This document shows positions 53,472-62,713 of a DNA stretch of 64,000 nucleotides, piece after piece (the stretch's first letter is position 1; every line of letters starts with the position of its first letter). Where the stretch lies: positions 124,001 through 188,000 of the forward strand of contig JAYKIL010000008.1 of assembly GCA_035284745.1 (NCBI GenBank). Reading direction: 5' to 3'. The DNA comes from JAYKJB01 sp035284745 [NCBI: Candidatus Sericytochromatia bacterium] (GTDB lineage: Bacteria > Cyanobacteriota > Sericytochromatia > S15B-MN24). Made by a program: the position numbers and the translations under genes. The notes beneath the pieces were generated by a model that worked only from the letters and a program-made list of their open reading frames with translations, did no database searches and was not told the DNA's origin.

Positions 53472-54449
53472 GTGAGCCAAGTTCAATCCTACCACGCGCG
53501 CGCACTGGCGCTTCATAGGGCCTCTCCAGTGGTGGATGCGCATTGTGATACCATCTCGCTGATTCTTGATGACGCATTGGCTTTTTGCGCGGGGGACGCG
53601 CGAGGCCAGGTGGATCTGCCTCGCTTACGAAGCGCTCACGTTGGAATTCAGGTTTTCGCTTGCTGGAACGAGCCGGCTTACTCGCACCACGCAGCGTTCG
53701 CTCGCTGTATGGCAAAAATTGGAGCCTACCATCAATTGGCGAGACAAGAGGGTCTGCAATTGGTGAGATCAAGAGCGAACCTGGATGAACCCGGGCCCCG
53801 TTTTATCTTGTCCCTTGAAGACGCCGCTCCTTGTATGGGGAGTGTTGTTCACCTTGAGGCCCTCTTCGCTGCGGGTGTGAGGATGATTGGCTTAACATGG
53901 AATGGACGCAATGAATTGGCCGATGGTGTCGGTGTCGGTCAGCATCCGGGGGGATTGACGGAAGTAGGAAGAGCGTTGGTATCCCACATGGAGCAATTGG
54001 GGATTGTGGTCGATCTCGCCCACGTGGCAGAGCCTTCTTTTTGGGACACGCTCGATAGCCTGCAGGGCCCCGCGGTGGTCTCGCATGCCAACGCACGGGC
54101 CGTTCATGACCATCGCCGCAACTTAAGTGACGCGCAGATTAAAGCACTGGCGGACCGCGGGGGGGTTGTGGGGATTACCTTCGTTCCTGCTTTTTTAGCC
54201 CAGGGCAGAAGTTCAGTTAACGATGTGGTGCGTCACATTAAACATGTGGCCCAGGTCGGAGGGCTTCATTGTGTGGGACTGGGCTCTGACTTCGATGGCA
54301 TTACGGAGACTCCAGAGGGTTTGGAACACGTGGGCTGCCTTCCCAACCTGACGGCGGCACTTTTGGCCGACGGTTTCTCCGAGTCGGATTTGCGCTTAAT
54401 TTTGCGCGAAAATTGGTTGCGTGTCTTTCGAACCGTGTGGCGAGATTGA
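53472..54449 (+). CDS. Renal-dipeptidase-type membrane dipeptidase (peptidase M19)
   Basis: Zinc dipeptidase of 325 aa. The M19 motifs are visible: DAHCDT (zinc His/Asp), SLEDAAP (Glu), WNGRNELADG, VDLAHV and VVSHANARAVHDHRRNLSD (His residues), and GLGSDFDGI (Asp). No signal peptide. The GTG at 53472 follows a purine-rich AGGG run; the longer frame overlaps the divergent lactamase gene. Its diverging neighbour also cuts peptides or wall fragments. Confidence 0.9.
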   Translation: MSQVQSYHARALALHRASPVVDAHCDTISLILDDALAFCAGDARGQVDLPRLRSAHVGIQVFACWNEPAYSHHAAFARCMAKIGAYHQLARQEGLQLVRSRANLDEPGPRFILSLEDAAPCMGSVVHLEALFAAGVRMIGLTWNGRNELADGVGVGQHPGGLTEVGRALVSHMEQLGIVVDLAHVAEPSFWDTLDSLQGPAVVSHANARAVHDHRRNLSDAQIKALADRGGVVGITFVPAFLAQGRSSVNDVVRHIKHVAQVGGLHCVGLGSDFDGITETPEGLEHVGCLPNLTAALLADGFSESDLRLILRENWLRVFRTVWRD

Positions 54450-54453
54450 AGCG

Positions 54454-55074
54454 GTGCTCGTCGTGGGCCTCACCGGGGGCATTGCAAGTGGGAAAACCGC
54501 AGTATCTGATATTCTGGCCAGTTTGGGTGCTGTTGTCTTGGATACCGATCTCATCGCTCGAGAGATTGTGGAGCCAGAGATGCCTGCCCTGACTGAGATA
54601 AAGGCTGAGTTTGGTGAGGATGTTGTGGCTGCCAATGGGCGACTTGATCGCACCCGATTGGCAGCACGGGTCTTTGCAGACCCCGCGGCCCTTGGGCGAT
54701 TGAATGCGATCACCCATCCCAGAATTCGAGAGGTTCTCGTCGCTCGCTTGAATGCTTTGCGCATGCGGCCGAATCCCCCCGCAGTCACTGTTCTGGTCGT
54801 TCCATTGTTGTTCGAGGGGGGATTGGATTCCTGGGTGGATGAAACCTGGGTCGTTGATGTGCCCGAGGAAATACAAAGATCGCGTCTTTTCGCGCGCGAC
54901 GGCTTGAGTCAGGAATCCCTTGAGGCCCGATTGGCGGCTCAAATGACCCGGGAAGAGCGTCGGCGCCGTGCCACGCGGATTATCTCTAACGACGGCGATC
55001 GAGCTGATTTGGAACGGCGGGTGAGGGAGGTCTGGAAAGACGCTGTCGAAGGACGTGCGAATGCATCCTCCTGA
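54454..55074 (+). CDS. coaE: Dephospho-CoA kinase
   Basis: Final step of coenzyme A synthesis, phosphorylating the 3'-OH of dephospho-CoA. The P-loop GLTGGIASGKT is at residues ~5-15, DTDLIAREIV follows, and LVVPLLFEGG and the ISNDGD motif (usual IxNxG) are in the right places. 206 aa. GTG 54454 gives the normal N-terminus; GTG 54421 would overlap the dipeptidase gene. It overlaps the tadA gene by 14 bases. Confidence 0.93.
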   Translation: MLVVGLTGGIASGKTAVSDILASLGAVVLDTDLIAREIVEPEMPALTEIKAEFGEDVVAANGRLDRTRLAARVFADPAALGRLNAITHPRIREVLVARLNALRMRPNPPAVTVLVVPLLFEGGLDSWVDETWVVDVPEEIQRSRLFARDGLSQESLEARLAAQMTREERRRRATRIISNDGDRADLERRVREVWKDAVEGRANASS

Positions 55075-55564
55075 CGCCAGACTTTCCACAAGCGAAGGTC
55101 ATTTCCGTCACGCGGATTTTATGGCGCTCGCGCTGAGGGAGGCGCAAATGTGCGAGGCCTCGGGTGATGTTCCCGTGGGGGCTCTGATTGTCTTGGACGG
55201 TCGAGTCATCGCTGCAAGTGGTAACACGCGAGAGCGCCTGCATGACCCCACGGGTCACGCTGAGATGAATGTATTGCGGATGGCTGGCCAGACATTGGGG
55301 CGTTGGCGTTTGAACGGATGTACCATGTATGTCACCTTGGAGCCTTGCCCGATGTGTGCCGCGGCTTTGGTGGCCGCGAGGATCTCCTTATTGGTTTTCG
55401 GCGCATCGGATCCGAAAGCGGGTGCTGCAGGAAGTCGCTTCAACTTGGTTGAGAATCCGCATCTCAATCATCGTGTCGAAGTACTTGCGGGCGTTCGTGA
55501 AGCCGACTGCGAAGCGCAATTAAAGAATTTTTTTCGCGCCAAGGGCAAAAATAACACGTGTTGA
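55061..55564 (+). CDS. tadA: tRNA-specific adenosine deaminase TadA
   Basis: Zinc-dependent deaminase of A34 to inosine in tRNA-Arg(ACG). The zinc site is complete: HAE (GHAEMNVL) and PCPMC (EPCPMCAAAL). GDVPVGALIV and the tail with NLVENPHLNHRVEV and ADCEAQLKNFF are typical of TadA rather than cytidine deaminase. 167 aa. ATG 55061 has AAGGA seven bases upstream. Confidence 0.92.
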   Translation: MHPPDARLSTSEGHFRHADFMALALREAQMCEASGDVPVGALIVLDGRVIAASGNTRERLHDPTGHAEMNVLRMAGQTLGRWRLNGCTMYVTLEPCPMCAAALVAARISLLVFGASDPKAGAAGSRFNLVENPHLNHRVEVLAGVREADCEAQLKNFFRAKGKNNTC

Positions 55565-55594
55565 CACGCGCTTGTTTGCGGGTAAAGTGGCGGC

Positions 55595-57610
55595 ATGTCA
55601 CATACCACTGAATTACTTGCTGCTCGGCGATTTGCGCCGTTATTCTGGGCCCAGTTTTTGGGGTCATTCAATGACAATGTCCTCAAGCAGGCCATTGTCA
55701 TTATGGTTACATTTCAGGGCATTGTGGTCTGGGGGATTCGCCCCGAACAGATGGGTACATTTGCAACCGCCTTGCTCGTGTTGCCATTCTTCCTTTTTTC
55801 CGCCTTGGCGGGGCAAATCGCGGACAAATTTCCGAAAACGCTTTTAGTGAAGCGTTACAAACTCTTGGAAGTGGGCCTGATGGCATTTGCCGCCGCAGGC
55901 TTCATTCTTGATTCTCCTGCGATGCTTCTGGCCGTCCTTTTCTTGCTGGGCAGTCAGTCCGCATTTTTTGGTCCACTCAAATACAGTGCTCTTCCTCAAT
56001 ATTTAAAAGAGGAGGAATTGGTCACCGGAAACGCCTTGGTCGAGGGGGGGACGAACCTTTCCATACTCCTTGGAGGGGTTGCGGGTGGCTTGCTCATTTC
56101 CATCAGTCAGCCGTTGTGGGGAGGCTTGGTTTCAGTGGGTGTCGCGGGCCTCTCGTTGCTGTTGCTGGGCTGCTCAGTCGTCGGTTGGCTGGCGACGCGT
56201 TGGCTTCCTGTTGTGCCTGCGAGCGCCCCAGACTTGTCTTTAAATTGGAACCCATTGAAGACAACTTGGGGCATCTGTTATGGGGTGGCTCAAGACAAAG
56301 GCCTGTTTAACTCGATCCTCGGCATCTCGTGGCTTTGGACTTTCGGATTCGCCTTTTTGGGCCTGATGACGCCCTGGGTTAAGGGGGCCTTGCGGGCGGA
56401 TGAAGGGGTCGCCACTTTATTTCTTGCCCTGTTCTCAATCGGCGTGGGGGTTGGCTCCCTTCTGTGTGAACGTCTTTCTTTCAATAAGCTGGAATTGGGC
56501 TTGGTTCCGCTGGGGTCCCTCGGCGTCAGCCTGTTTACCCTGGACTTGGCATTTGCGGCCACACGGGCCGCGGAAATCGCCCCATTAGGAGGACAAGGTG
56601 TCTCGCAGCTGTTGCTCCAAGCAGCCAATTGGCGTGTTGTCGCGGATCTGTTGCTGATATCGATATTCGCAGGATTTTTTTTGGTCCCCTTGTATACATG
56701 TCTACAACTGTGGGCCCAACCCGCAGAGCGCTCCCGTGTGATTGCTGCAAACAACATCATCAATTCGCTGTTTATTGTTGTTTACGCGCCAATCCAAATT
56801 TATCTTATTGGTCTCACGACGGGAGGACCTCTGCCCTTTCTGGGCTTTACGCTCACCATTCCCCATTTATTTGCCCTGATGGCCCTGGTGAATGTCGTGG
56901 TTGCGATTCACATCTATCGTCTGATTCCCGAATTCACGCTGCGCTTTGTGGCTTACTTGCTGACGCGAGCCGCTTATCGCCTACGAGTCACCCGCGGGGA
57001 TCGCATCCCTGATTCCGGCGCTGCGTTGCTCATTTGCAACCACGTAACATATGTGGATTGGTTGTTCATCGGAGGTGCCATTCGTCGTCCTGTTCGTTTC
57101 GTGATGTGGGCCGGTTTTGCCCAGCATCCATTGATGAAGGCGCTGGTGAAAGATGCCAAAATTATCCCAATTTATCCATCGAAGGAGGATCCAGAAACGT
57201 TGGCGAAGGCGCTGGACCAGATTGCAGAAGAGTTGTCGGCGGGGGAATTGGTATGTATTTTCCCAGAGGGGAAATTAACCCCCGATGGAAACCTGTGTGA
57301 ATTTCGAACGGGGGTTGAGAGGATTGTGGCCCGAACCCCAGTTCCTGTAATTCCTATGGCCCTAAAAGGGCTTTGGGGCAGCTATTTTAGTTTGGTTGAG
57401 GGACAGCCGCTGAGGCGGCCTTTTCGCCGCGGCTTTTGGTCGCCTGTTGAATTGTTGGTGTCAGATCCTGTCGTGCCCGGCCAGGTGACGGCTGCAGGAT
57501 TGCGTGAAATTGTTGCAAATTTGCTGGGTAATGAACGCGTCTCCACAATACCTGTTACCCCTGCGGATGAAAGGATGCCCGCCTCCCGCGTTGATGACAC
57601 ACCGGCGTGA
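55595..57610 (+). CDS. LplT-type MFS transporter fused to a PlsC-type acyltransferase
   Basis: A 671-aa membrane protein. Residues ~1-430 form an MFS transporter of the LplT kind (FLGSFNDNVLKQA at the N-terminus, ~11-12 helices). Residues ~455-640 are a 1-acylglycerol-phosphate acyltransferase with NHVTYVDW (HX4D) and FPEG. The pair is known in E. coli as LplT plus Aas, which import and re-acylate lysophospholipids. Here the adenylating acyl-ACP synthetase domain of Aas is missing. ATG start, 30 bases after tadA. Confidence 0.92.
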   Translation: MSHTTELLAARRFAPLFWAQFLGSFNDNVLKQAIVIMVTFQGIVVWGIRPEQMGTFATALLVLPFFLFSALAGQIADKFPKTLLVKRYKLLEVGLMAFAAAGFILDSPAMLLAVLFLLGSQSAFFGPLKYSALPQYLKEEELVTGNALVEGGTNLSILLGGVAGGLLISISQPLWGGLVSVGVAGLSLLLLGCSVVGWLATRWLPVVPASAPDLSLNWNPLKTTWGICYGVAQDKGLFNSILGISWLWTFGFAFLGLMTPWVKGALRADEGVATLFLALFSIGVGVGSLLCERLSFNKLELGLVPLGSLGVSLFTLDLAFAATRAAEIAPLGGQGVSQLLLQAANWRVVADLLLISIFAGFFLVPLYTCLQLWAQPAERSRVIAANNIINSLFIVVYAPIQIYLIGLTTGGPLPFLGFTLTIPHLFALMALVNVVVAIHIYRLIPEFTLRFVAYLLTRAAYRLRVTRGDRIPDSGAALLICNHVTYVDWLFIGGAIRRPVRFVMWAGFAQHPLMKALVKDAKIIPIYPSKEDPETLAKALDQIAEELSAGELVCIFPEGKLTPDGNLCEFRTGVERIVARTPVPVIPMALKGLWGSYFSLVEGQPLRRPFRRGFWSPVELLVSDPVVPGQVTAAGLREIVANLLGNERVSTIPVTPADERMPASRVDDTPA

Positions 57611-57728
57611 ATCGTTTCCAGGATAATTCCTTGCTTCAAGTGTCAGTGGCTGGGTATAGGTGACTTAGGACATAGTGCATCAGGCTCTCTCCAAGTGGTC
57701 AGAGTGCCGAACCCCCAAAAGGACATTC

Positions 57729-58115
57729 ATGTTCGCTTTCGATCGGCGCATTAGTCTCGAGGATCAACAAGGGGGGAGGTGTCCCGCCTACCTGTTAGAA
57801 ATCATTGCGGGGCATTCGTTTGTCCTGTGTTCACCTGCCTCCGTGAAAAAACTCAAATCGCTGGATTTGGAGGCGGAGTGGGAAGAGTTCTGCGAGACGC
57901 TTGCCTCTGCCATTCGTGTGATGGACATCCGAACCCATTGTTTCCTCTCCGAGCCAGAAGCCGCGCAGGTGTTGGTGGGGTCAACCCACAAGGCTTTACG
58001 CGCCGTCGCGTTGCTGTGGGAGAAGGAAACAGAGGAGCATTTAGCGGAGGTTCCGGATGCGCTCTCCTCACAGGCTTTTGCGGCCGAGTGTCGGCGCCGA
58101 ACATCCCTGCTCTGA
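57729..58115 (+). CDS. Small hypothetical protein
   Basis: A 128-aa acidic, mostly helical soluble protein. ATG 57729 has AAAAGGA just upstream; the frame back to 57675 is likely non-coding. No motif recognised. It stands alone between the LplT-PlsC and EF-hand genes. Confidence 0.6.
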   Translation: MFAFDRRISLEDQQGGRCPAYLLEIIAGHSFVLCSPASVKKLKSLDLEAEWEEFCETLASAIRVMDIRTHCFLSEPEAAQVLVGSTHKALRAVALLWEKETEEHLAEVPDALSSQAFAAECRRRTSLL

Positions 58116-58203
58116 TCAAACCGTGCAGTTTGTAAAAATAATTCCGTATTAACACGTCAGTAACAAAAGGTTATCCTCCATAACAGAAGCATAAGATGTG
58201 CTG

Positions 58204-58231
58204 GGTTGGCAGTGCTTGACGCGGGCCAACC
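58204..58231 (+). promoter_or_regulatory. Leader stem-loop before the EF-hand lipoprotein gene
   Basis: GGTTGGC (58204-58210) pairs with GCCAACC (58225-58231), ending 3 bases before AAGGAGG. It could modulate access to the ribosome binding site. Seen directly; function inferred. Confidence 0.4.
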
Positions 58232-58248
58232 GTTAAGGAGGAGGCCAC

Positions 58249-59001
58249 GTGAGCAAGTCGTCGAAGATCCCAACCACTGCCGTTTTTGGCATTGTGATTG
58301 CAGTGTCCACGCTCTTGGCCGGCTGCGGGTCCTCTGGCTTGGCTGTTCGTCCGATGGACCGCACTCAAGAAATCCTGCAGGCAGAGGCCACCAATACCCT
58401 CATGAAGGGCCTATCGAGAATCCACAAGGCTATTTTTGACAAGATCGATGTCGATGGAAACGGCAAAATTGATGAGTACGAAGCGGGCCCTAATCTGACG
58501 ATGGATGATTTCAAGAAGGCTGATAGGAATCGGAACAATAAACTCACTTTTACTGAATTCAAGTCTTACGCGATCACGAACCTGTTTTTCTTTCGGGACA
58601 ATCCGAAGTCGTTCACGGAACGGATGCGCGCGGGTTTGCGCAAGGCATTCACTCGCTTAGACAATTCCCCGCGCGATGGGATGTTGGCGAACCGAGAATT
58701 GAGCAACAATGACCTTAAGCGCTTAGGTTTGACCTTTGAATACAAGCGCTTGGGCGTGGTGGTGAAGGTTTCCAAGGTTTCCGACGCGGCTTTTGCTGCT
58801 GCCGACAAGACAGGTGATGGGAAACTCGGCCAGGCTGAGTTTGAGGATCTCTACATAGAGAGCGTGATAGAGGCTCTGGGGGGCACCCCAGGTGGCGGTG
58901 GTGGTGCTGCTCCGGTGCCGAGCGACCCCTTTCCGCCGGCCCCTCCCGTGGGCGATCCGATTCCGGGTCCCCCGCCCCCGGCTCCCGACTTCGGTTATTG
59001 A
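58249..59001 (+). CDS. EF-hand calcium-binding lipoprotein
   Basis: A 250-aa lipoprotein (LLAGC lipobox, Cys ~26). Three EF-hand loops are visible: DVDGNGKIDEYE, DRNRNNKLTFTEF and DKTGDGKLGQAEF. The first and third have good Asp/Asn/Gly/Glu positions, and the second is less perfect. A Gly-rich stretch and a Pro-rich tail follow (~205-250). The start GTG is seven bases after AAGGAGG. Likely an exported calcium-responsive protein; partner unknown. Confidence 0.85.
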   Translation: MSKSSKIPTTAVFGIVIAVSTLLAGCGSSGLAVRPMDRTQEILQAEATNTLMKGLSRIHKAIFDKIDVDGNGKIDEYEAGPNLTMDDFKKADRNRNNKLTFTEFKSYAITNLFFFRDNPKSFTERMRAGLRKAFTRLDNSPRDGMLANRELSNNDLKRLGLTFEYKRLGVVVKVSKVSDAAFAAADKTGDGKLGQAEFEDLYIESVIEALGGTPGGGGGAAPVPSDPFPPAPPVGDPIPGPPPPAPDFGY

Positions 59002-59013
59002 TTTAATCGCTCT

Positions 59014-59045
59014 GCCCGGTCTGAGTTTTCAGACCGGGCTTTTTT
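59014..59045 (+). terminator. Rho-independent terminator of the EF-hand gene
   Basis: An 11-bp perfect stem, GCCCGGTCTGA with TCAGACCGGGC, a 4-base loop, and six T residues after it. Confidence 0.95.
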
Positions 59046-59116
59046 GAGTCCACGACCTCCCAGTTGGCAACTTGATTTCTATCAGGCATCATTAGGGCCT
59101 CAAGGAGGTCGTCAGC

Positions 59117-60412
59117 GTGTCAGTTCTAATTCTGGTTGGGGCGCAGTGGGGAGATGAAGGCAAGGGCAAGGTCACCGACTGGCTGGCTGAACGTGCCAAT
59201 ATGGTGGTGCGTTATCAAGGGGGTAGCAACGCTGGACACACGGTCATTCGGGGCGGCCAGACCTTCAAATTGCATTTGGTGCCTTCTGGGATCCTGTACT
59301 CACACGTCCAGTGTGTTATCGGCTCAGGGGTCGTGATTGATCCGTCGGCCTTGCTTTCCGAGTTGGGGGCCCTCCAAAAAGGGGGGATCTCCTTGGAGCG
59401 CCTGAGCATCAGCCGAACAGCACACGTCACACTGCCTTACCATCGGCGATTGGATCACGCAGAGGAGCGTCAACGGGGGGGAGCAGCTATCGGGACGACA
59501 GGGCGGGGCATCGGTCCGACATACACGGACAAGGTTAACCGCGCCGGGGTGCGGTTGTTGGACTTGCTCGATCGAGAGGTTCTGACAGCGAGGCTGCGTG
59601 CATTTCTGCCTCCTAAAAATGCACTGTTGACGCAGATTTTTGGGGAACCGCCCGTTGATTTGTGCGAGACGCTCGAGGAATATTTGGCGTTCGGCGAAAA
59701 ATTGCGTCCTTTTTTAGCCGACGTTTCGTTGGATATTTCAAAGGCGGTGCGTCGGGGGGATGCGGTCTTGTTTGAGGGCGCTCAGGGAACGATGCTGGAT
59801 TTGGACGCGGGAACCTATCCGTTTGTTACTTCATCTCACCCTGTGGCCGGGGGCGCTTGCCTGGGAACGGGGATCGGCCCGACCGCCGTTGATGCAGTTC
59901 TGGGCGTCACGAAAGCATATACAACGAGAGTCGGAAGCGGCCCATTCCCTACCGAAATGCGTCCGAACGAGGCAGAAAACCTGCGGATGGCAGGTGGAGA
60001 GTTTGGTACGACAACCGGCCGGGCACGTCGTTGCGGTTGGCTGGATGCTGTGGTGTTGCAGCATGCTGTTCGGATGAATGGCCTCACCTCGCTGGCCCTC
60101 ACAAAATTAGATGTCCTTGATACGTTTTCTGAGGTGAAATTGTGTGTCGCGTATCGGCTTCACGGCAAAGTGATTCATCACGTGCCGGATTCAGTGGAAG
60201 ACTTGGCTGCCTGCGAGCCCCTCTATGACACCCACGGAGGCTGGTTGACATCCACATCAAGTGCGCGTAACCCAGACGATTTGCCTGCGGCCGCTCAGTC
60301 ATATCTTCGGGCAGTGAGCGCTGTCGTAGGGGTACCGATCTCATTGGTTGGGGTTGGACCCGAGCGGGAAGCCTTGATCGTGAATGAATCGCCGTGGTCG
60401 GGCAGACACTGA
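59117..60412 (+). CDS. purA: Adenylosuccinate synthetase
   Basis: Links IMP and aspartate with GTP to make adenylosuccinate, the first step toward AMP. The N-terminal phrase GAQWGDEGKGKVTDWLAE with the catalytic Asp, GGSNAGHTV, GTTGRGIGPTYTDK and EGAQGTMLDLDAGTYPFVTSSHP are all present. 431 aa, the standard length. GTG start nine bases after AAGGAGG. The last 19 bases overlap the QueC-like frame. Confidence 0.97.
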   Translation: MSVLILVGAQWGDEGKGKVTDWLAERANMVVRYQGGSNAGHTVIRGGQTFKLHLVPSGILYSHVQCVIGSGVVIDPSALLSELGALQKGGISLERLSISRTAHVTLPYHRRLDHAEERQRGGAAIGTTGRGIGPTYTDKVNRAGVRLLDLLDREVLTARLRAFLPPKNALLTQIFGEPPVDLCETLEEYLAFGEKLRPFLADVSLDISKAVRRGDAVLFEGAQGTMLDLDAGTYPFVTSSHPVAGGACLGTGIGPTAVDAVLGVTKAYTTRVGSGPFPTEMRPNEAENLRMAGGEFGTTTGRARRCGWLDAVVLQHAVRMNGLTSLALTKLDVLDTFSEVKLCVAYRLHGKVIHHVPDSVEDLAACEPLYDTHGGWLTSTSSARNPDDLPAAAQSYLRAVSAVVGVPISLVGVGPEREALIVNESPWSGRH

Positions 60413-60939
60413 GCGGTTGTTGGCCCTCGTCGAGGCCTGGGAGCACCGACGATCGACTCGGATTTTGGTGGCACAACACTCTCGAGGCTTATGTTGCTTG
60501 GGAAATGGTCTTACGATGCTCTGCTGTTTCTCCCGTTCGGCTGTTTTCTGCGAGGCGACCGGAAAAGAACGTTGAGCCATCGCCCCTCGCCTCCTGCGGC
60601 ACCCTTGAACATCCTGCAGAATGGGGGCCGATTGTGCTGGCAGCTCAATCGGCCAGTTGCCGAACGCTTTTAATTCCGGTCTCTCGCCCGGATACCCTGG
60701 GTGCCCGGGAGATACTTCAATGGCGCCGGGCCGCCGCCATCATGGGCGACCTGGGAATTCAAGCCTGGTTCCCTTTTTTCCATATGAACGAAATCGAGGT
60801 GGGGCGACTTGGGGATTGCTTGGACATTCCCTGGCGCGAAAGATGGCGCTGTCTAGGTGCTGAACGGTGTTCCGGGTGCACAATGTGCGCGCAGAAATCT
60901 CGCGTCACGCGGGCTTTAGGCAAGGCCGTCAGTGGTTGA
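60394..60939 (+). CDS. QueC-like protein lacking the PP-loop domain
   Basis: A 181-aa protein. The C-terminal ~60 residues match the end of 7-cyano-7-deazaguanine synthase Que[29 protein letters not shown] and a zinc knuckle Cys153, Cys159, Cys162, Cys165 (CxxxxxCxxCxxC). The N-terminal part has no SGGxDS ATP-pyrophosphatase loop, so it is unlikely to make preQ0. It could be a truncated or repurposed relative. It starts inside the end of purA, with GTG 60394 the first start. Confidence in the function is low. Confidence 0.6.
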   Translation: MVGQTLSGCWPSSRPGSTDDRLGFWWHNTLEAYVAWEMVLRCSAVSPVRLFSARRPEKNVEPSPLASCGTLEHPAEWGPIVLAAQSASCRTLLIPVSRPDTLGAREILQWRRAAAIMGDLGIQAWFPFFHMNEIEVGRLGDCLDIPWRERWRCLGAERCSGCTMCAQKSRVTRALGKAVSG

Positions 60940-61657
60940 GCACTTTATTTAGAAACTGCTTGGCTCGTTCCGTTTCTGGCGATGAAAAGAAGTGTTCAGG
61001 AGGGCGATCCTCGATCAGTTGGCCGCCGTCCATAAACAGCAGCCGATCCGCCACGTTTTTTGCAAAACCCATCTCGTGAGTCACGACCACCATCGTTATC
61101 GAGCCGTCGGCCACTTGACTCATTACTTCCAGAACCTCTTGGACCATTTCAGGATCCAAGGCTGAGGTTGGCTCATCAAAAAGCATAATTTTCGGGCGCA
61201 TGGCAAGACTTCGCGCGATGGCAACTCTCTGTTGCTGCCCACCCGACAACTGACCTGGGAAGACGTGGGCTTTGTGCGCGAGGCCAACCTGCTCAAGAAT
61301 TTCCCGCGCACGACTTTCAATTTCCGCAGTGTTTGCTTTCCGAACGATGCGAGGGGCCAAGGTGACGTTTTCGAGAACGGAAAGGTGGGGAAACAGGTGA
61401 AAGCCTTGAAATACCATTCCGACTTCTTCTCGCAGGTTGCGTATGTCCGTCCTGGGGTCGTGGACTGCGTAGCCATCCACAATCAACCGTCCTGAGGTGA
61501 CATGTTCAAGTCGATTAATGCAACGCAACAGCGTGCTTTTCCCAGAACCACTGGGACCCACCAGGACCACCTTCTGTCCTGCGTTTATTTCAAGCGTCAC
61601 ATTCTGTAGGACGGGTGTCGTTCCGTAATTCTTGAAGACTTTATCAAAAGTGATCAC
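60929..61657 (-). CDS. ABC transporter ATPase, polar amino-acid uptake type (GlnQ-like)
   Basis: A 242-aa ATPase with Walker A GPSGSGKS, signature [34 protein letters not shown] (seen in full, by eye), and the His switch [10 protein letters not shown]. The whole pattern is that of GlnQ/HisP-type amino-acid importers. No permease or binding-protein gene is next to it in the window, so it is an orphan here. GTG start. The 3' end overlaps the QueC-like gene by 11 bases. Confidence 0.92.
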   Translation of the reverse strand: MITFDKVFKNYGTTPVLQNVTLEINAGQKVVLVGPSGSGKSTLLRCINRLEHVTSGRLIVDGYAVHDPRTDIRNLREEVGMVFQGFHLFPHLSVLENVTLAPRIVRKANTAEIESRAREILEQVGLAHKAHVFPGQLSGGQQQRVAIARSLAMRPKIMLFDEPTSALDPEMVQEVLEVMSQVADGSITMVVVTHEMGFAKNVADRLLFMDGGQLIEDRPPEHFFSSPETERAKQFLNKVLNH

Positions 61658-61688
61658 CGTTTCGTGCCCTTCCTCATTTAAAGCACCA

Positions 61689-62162
61689 TCATACCCCAGA
61701 TTGAGGTGGGTCCCCTCTTTTACCCTCGTCGACTTGGGGGTGGATCACCACAGTGGCTCCCGACCATTTGCGTAATACGGCGTCCGAAATGCTCCCGATG
61801 AAGAGTCGCTCCAAAGAATTTTTTTCGTGCGAACCCAAAACAATGATGTCAACGCCCAATTCGTTGGCAAGGGCCACTATTTCTTCGGCGGGTTCGCCGT
61901 GTCGGGTGTGGACGCTGAGACGAATGCCCCTTTCTTCTAAGATTGATGCCGCCTGCCTCGCATCTGTTTCAGTTCGCGCCAGACTCTGCTCCCGTGCAGC
62001 CGATGCTCCGCCCAAGGGGAACTCGCCTAAGGCGATGAGGGCAACGACCTCGGCAATGCTGACAAGATGCACCTCCGCGTCGGCGAGGGGAAGCAAAGAG
62101 GCCGCGCGACGGACGGCTTGATGCGACCAAGAGCTGCCGTCTGTAGCAATCAGAACCTTCAT
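61689..62162 (-). CDS. Universal stress protein UspA family
   Basis: A 157-aa single-domain Usp. The N-terminus is [14 protein letters not shown]. The ATP-binding pattern near the end is [21 protein letters not shown], where G-2x-G reads Gly-Ser-His-Glu, so the first Gly is present but the second is Glu. Nucleotide binding may thus be altered. Followed 31 bases later, on the same strand, by the ABC ATPase gene. Confidence 0.9.
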   Translation of the reverse strand: MKVLIATDGSSWSHQAVRRAASLLPLADAEVHLVSIAEVVALIALGEFPLGGASAAREQSLARTETDARQAASILEERGIRLSVHTRHGEPAEEIVALANELGVDIIVLGSHEKNSLERLFIGSISDAVLRKWSGATVVIHPQVDEGKRGDPPQSGV

Positions 62163-62216
62163 TCCACACTCCTCTGTCGGATGAGGTCGCTCCGCCGATG
62201 GCTGCCACTGGCGCTA

Positions 62217-62603
62217 TCAATCCATTTCGGAGACCACCGGAAGCCCTTCCTCATCTGCTGCCACTGGTTCCTCGAAAAAAATCAACGTCTTAATTTGTGC
62301 GGTATCTTGGATGTCCAGCGAGTGAACCCGGCCCCCCTCGTCCTCTTGTACAAACAACGCCGTGGGCTCCGCCACCAAGTGCGTGAAGGCGCCCTCGCCT
62401 GCTTCCAGAGTGACTTCAATCCCTGCACGAAGCGAGCCTTTCTCCTCCAGCGATAAGCCGACCAACGGCAGATGTTCACACAATGTCTGACTGCCCAGGT
62501 TTTCTCCTGTCACTTGAATGCTCACTGGTTGTTGAGAGCGACGATTGCCCACTGTGCAAAGGAAATCTTGCCAATGTTCTTTGGGAATTTCATAGGTTGC
62601 CAC
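62217..62603 (-). CDS. DUF5335 family protein
   Basis: A 128-aa soluble protein matching the DUF5335 pattern by eye: IPKEHWQDFLCTV, VSIQVTGENLGSQ, HLPLVGLSLEEKG, THLVAEPTALFVQE and a closing DIQDTAQIKTLIFF. Role unknown. GTG 62603 has AGGAGGG nine bases upstream. It precedes the uspA gene on the same strand (54-base gap), hinting at a stress setting. Confidence 0.8.
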   Translation of the reverse strand: MATYEIPKEHWQDFLCTVGNRRSQQPVSIQVTGENLGSQTLCEHLPLVGLSLEEKGSLRAGIEVTLEAGEGAFTHLVAEPTALFVQEDEGGRVHSLDIQDTAQIKTLIFFEEPVAADEEGLPVVSEMD

Positions 62604-62713
62604 GCGCTTGCCCTCCTTGCTGTTGCACTACAGTTCTCAGGGTGCCTACCACTTTTTCCCGAGTCAACAAGGAAGAAAGGGGGGGCTGGCGGCACCCTGC
62701 CTACACCTCAGTG

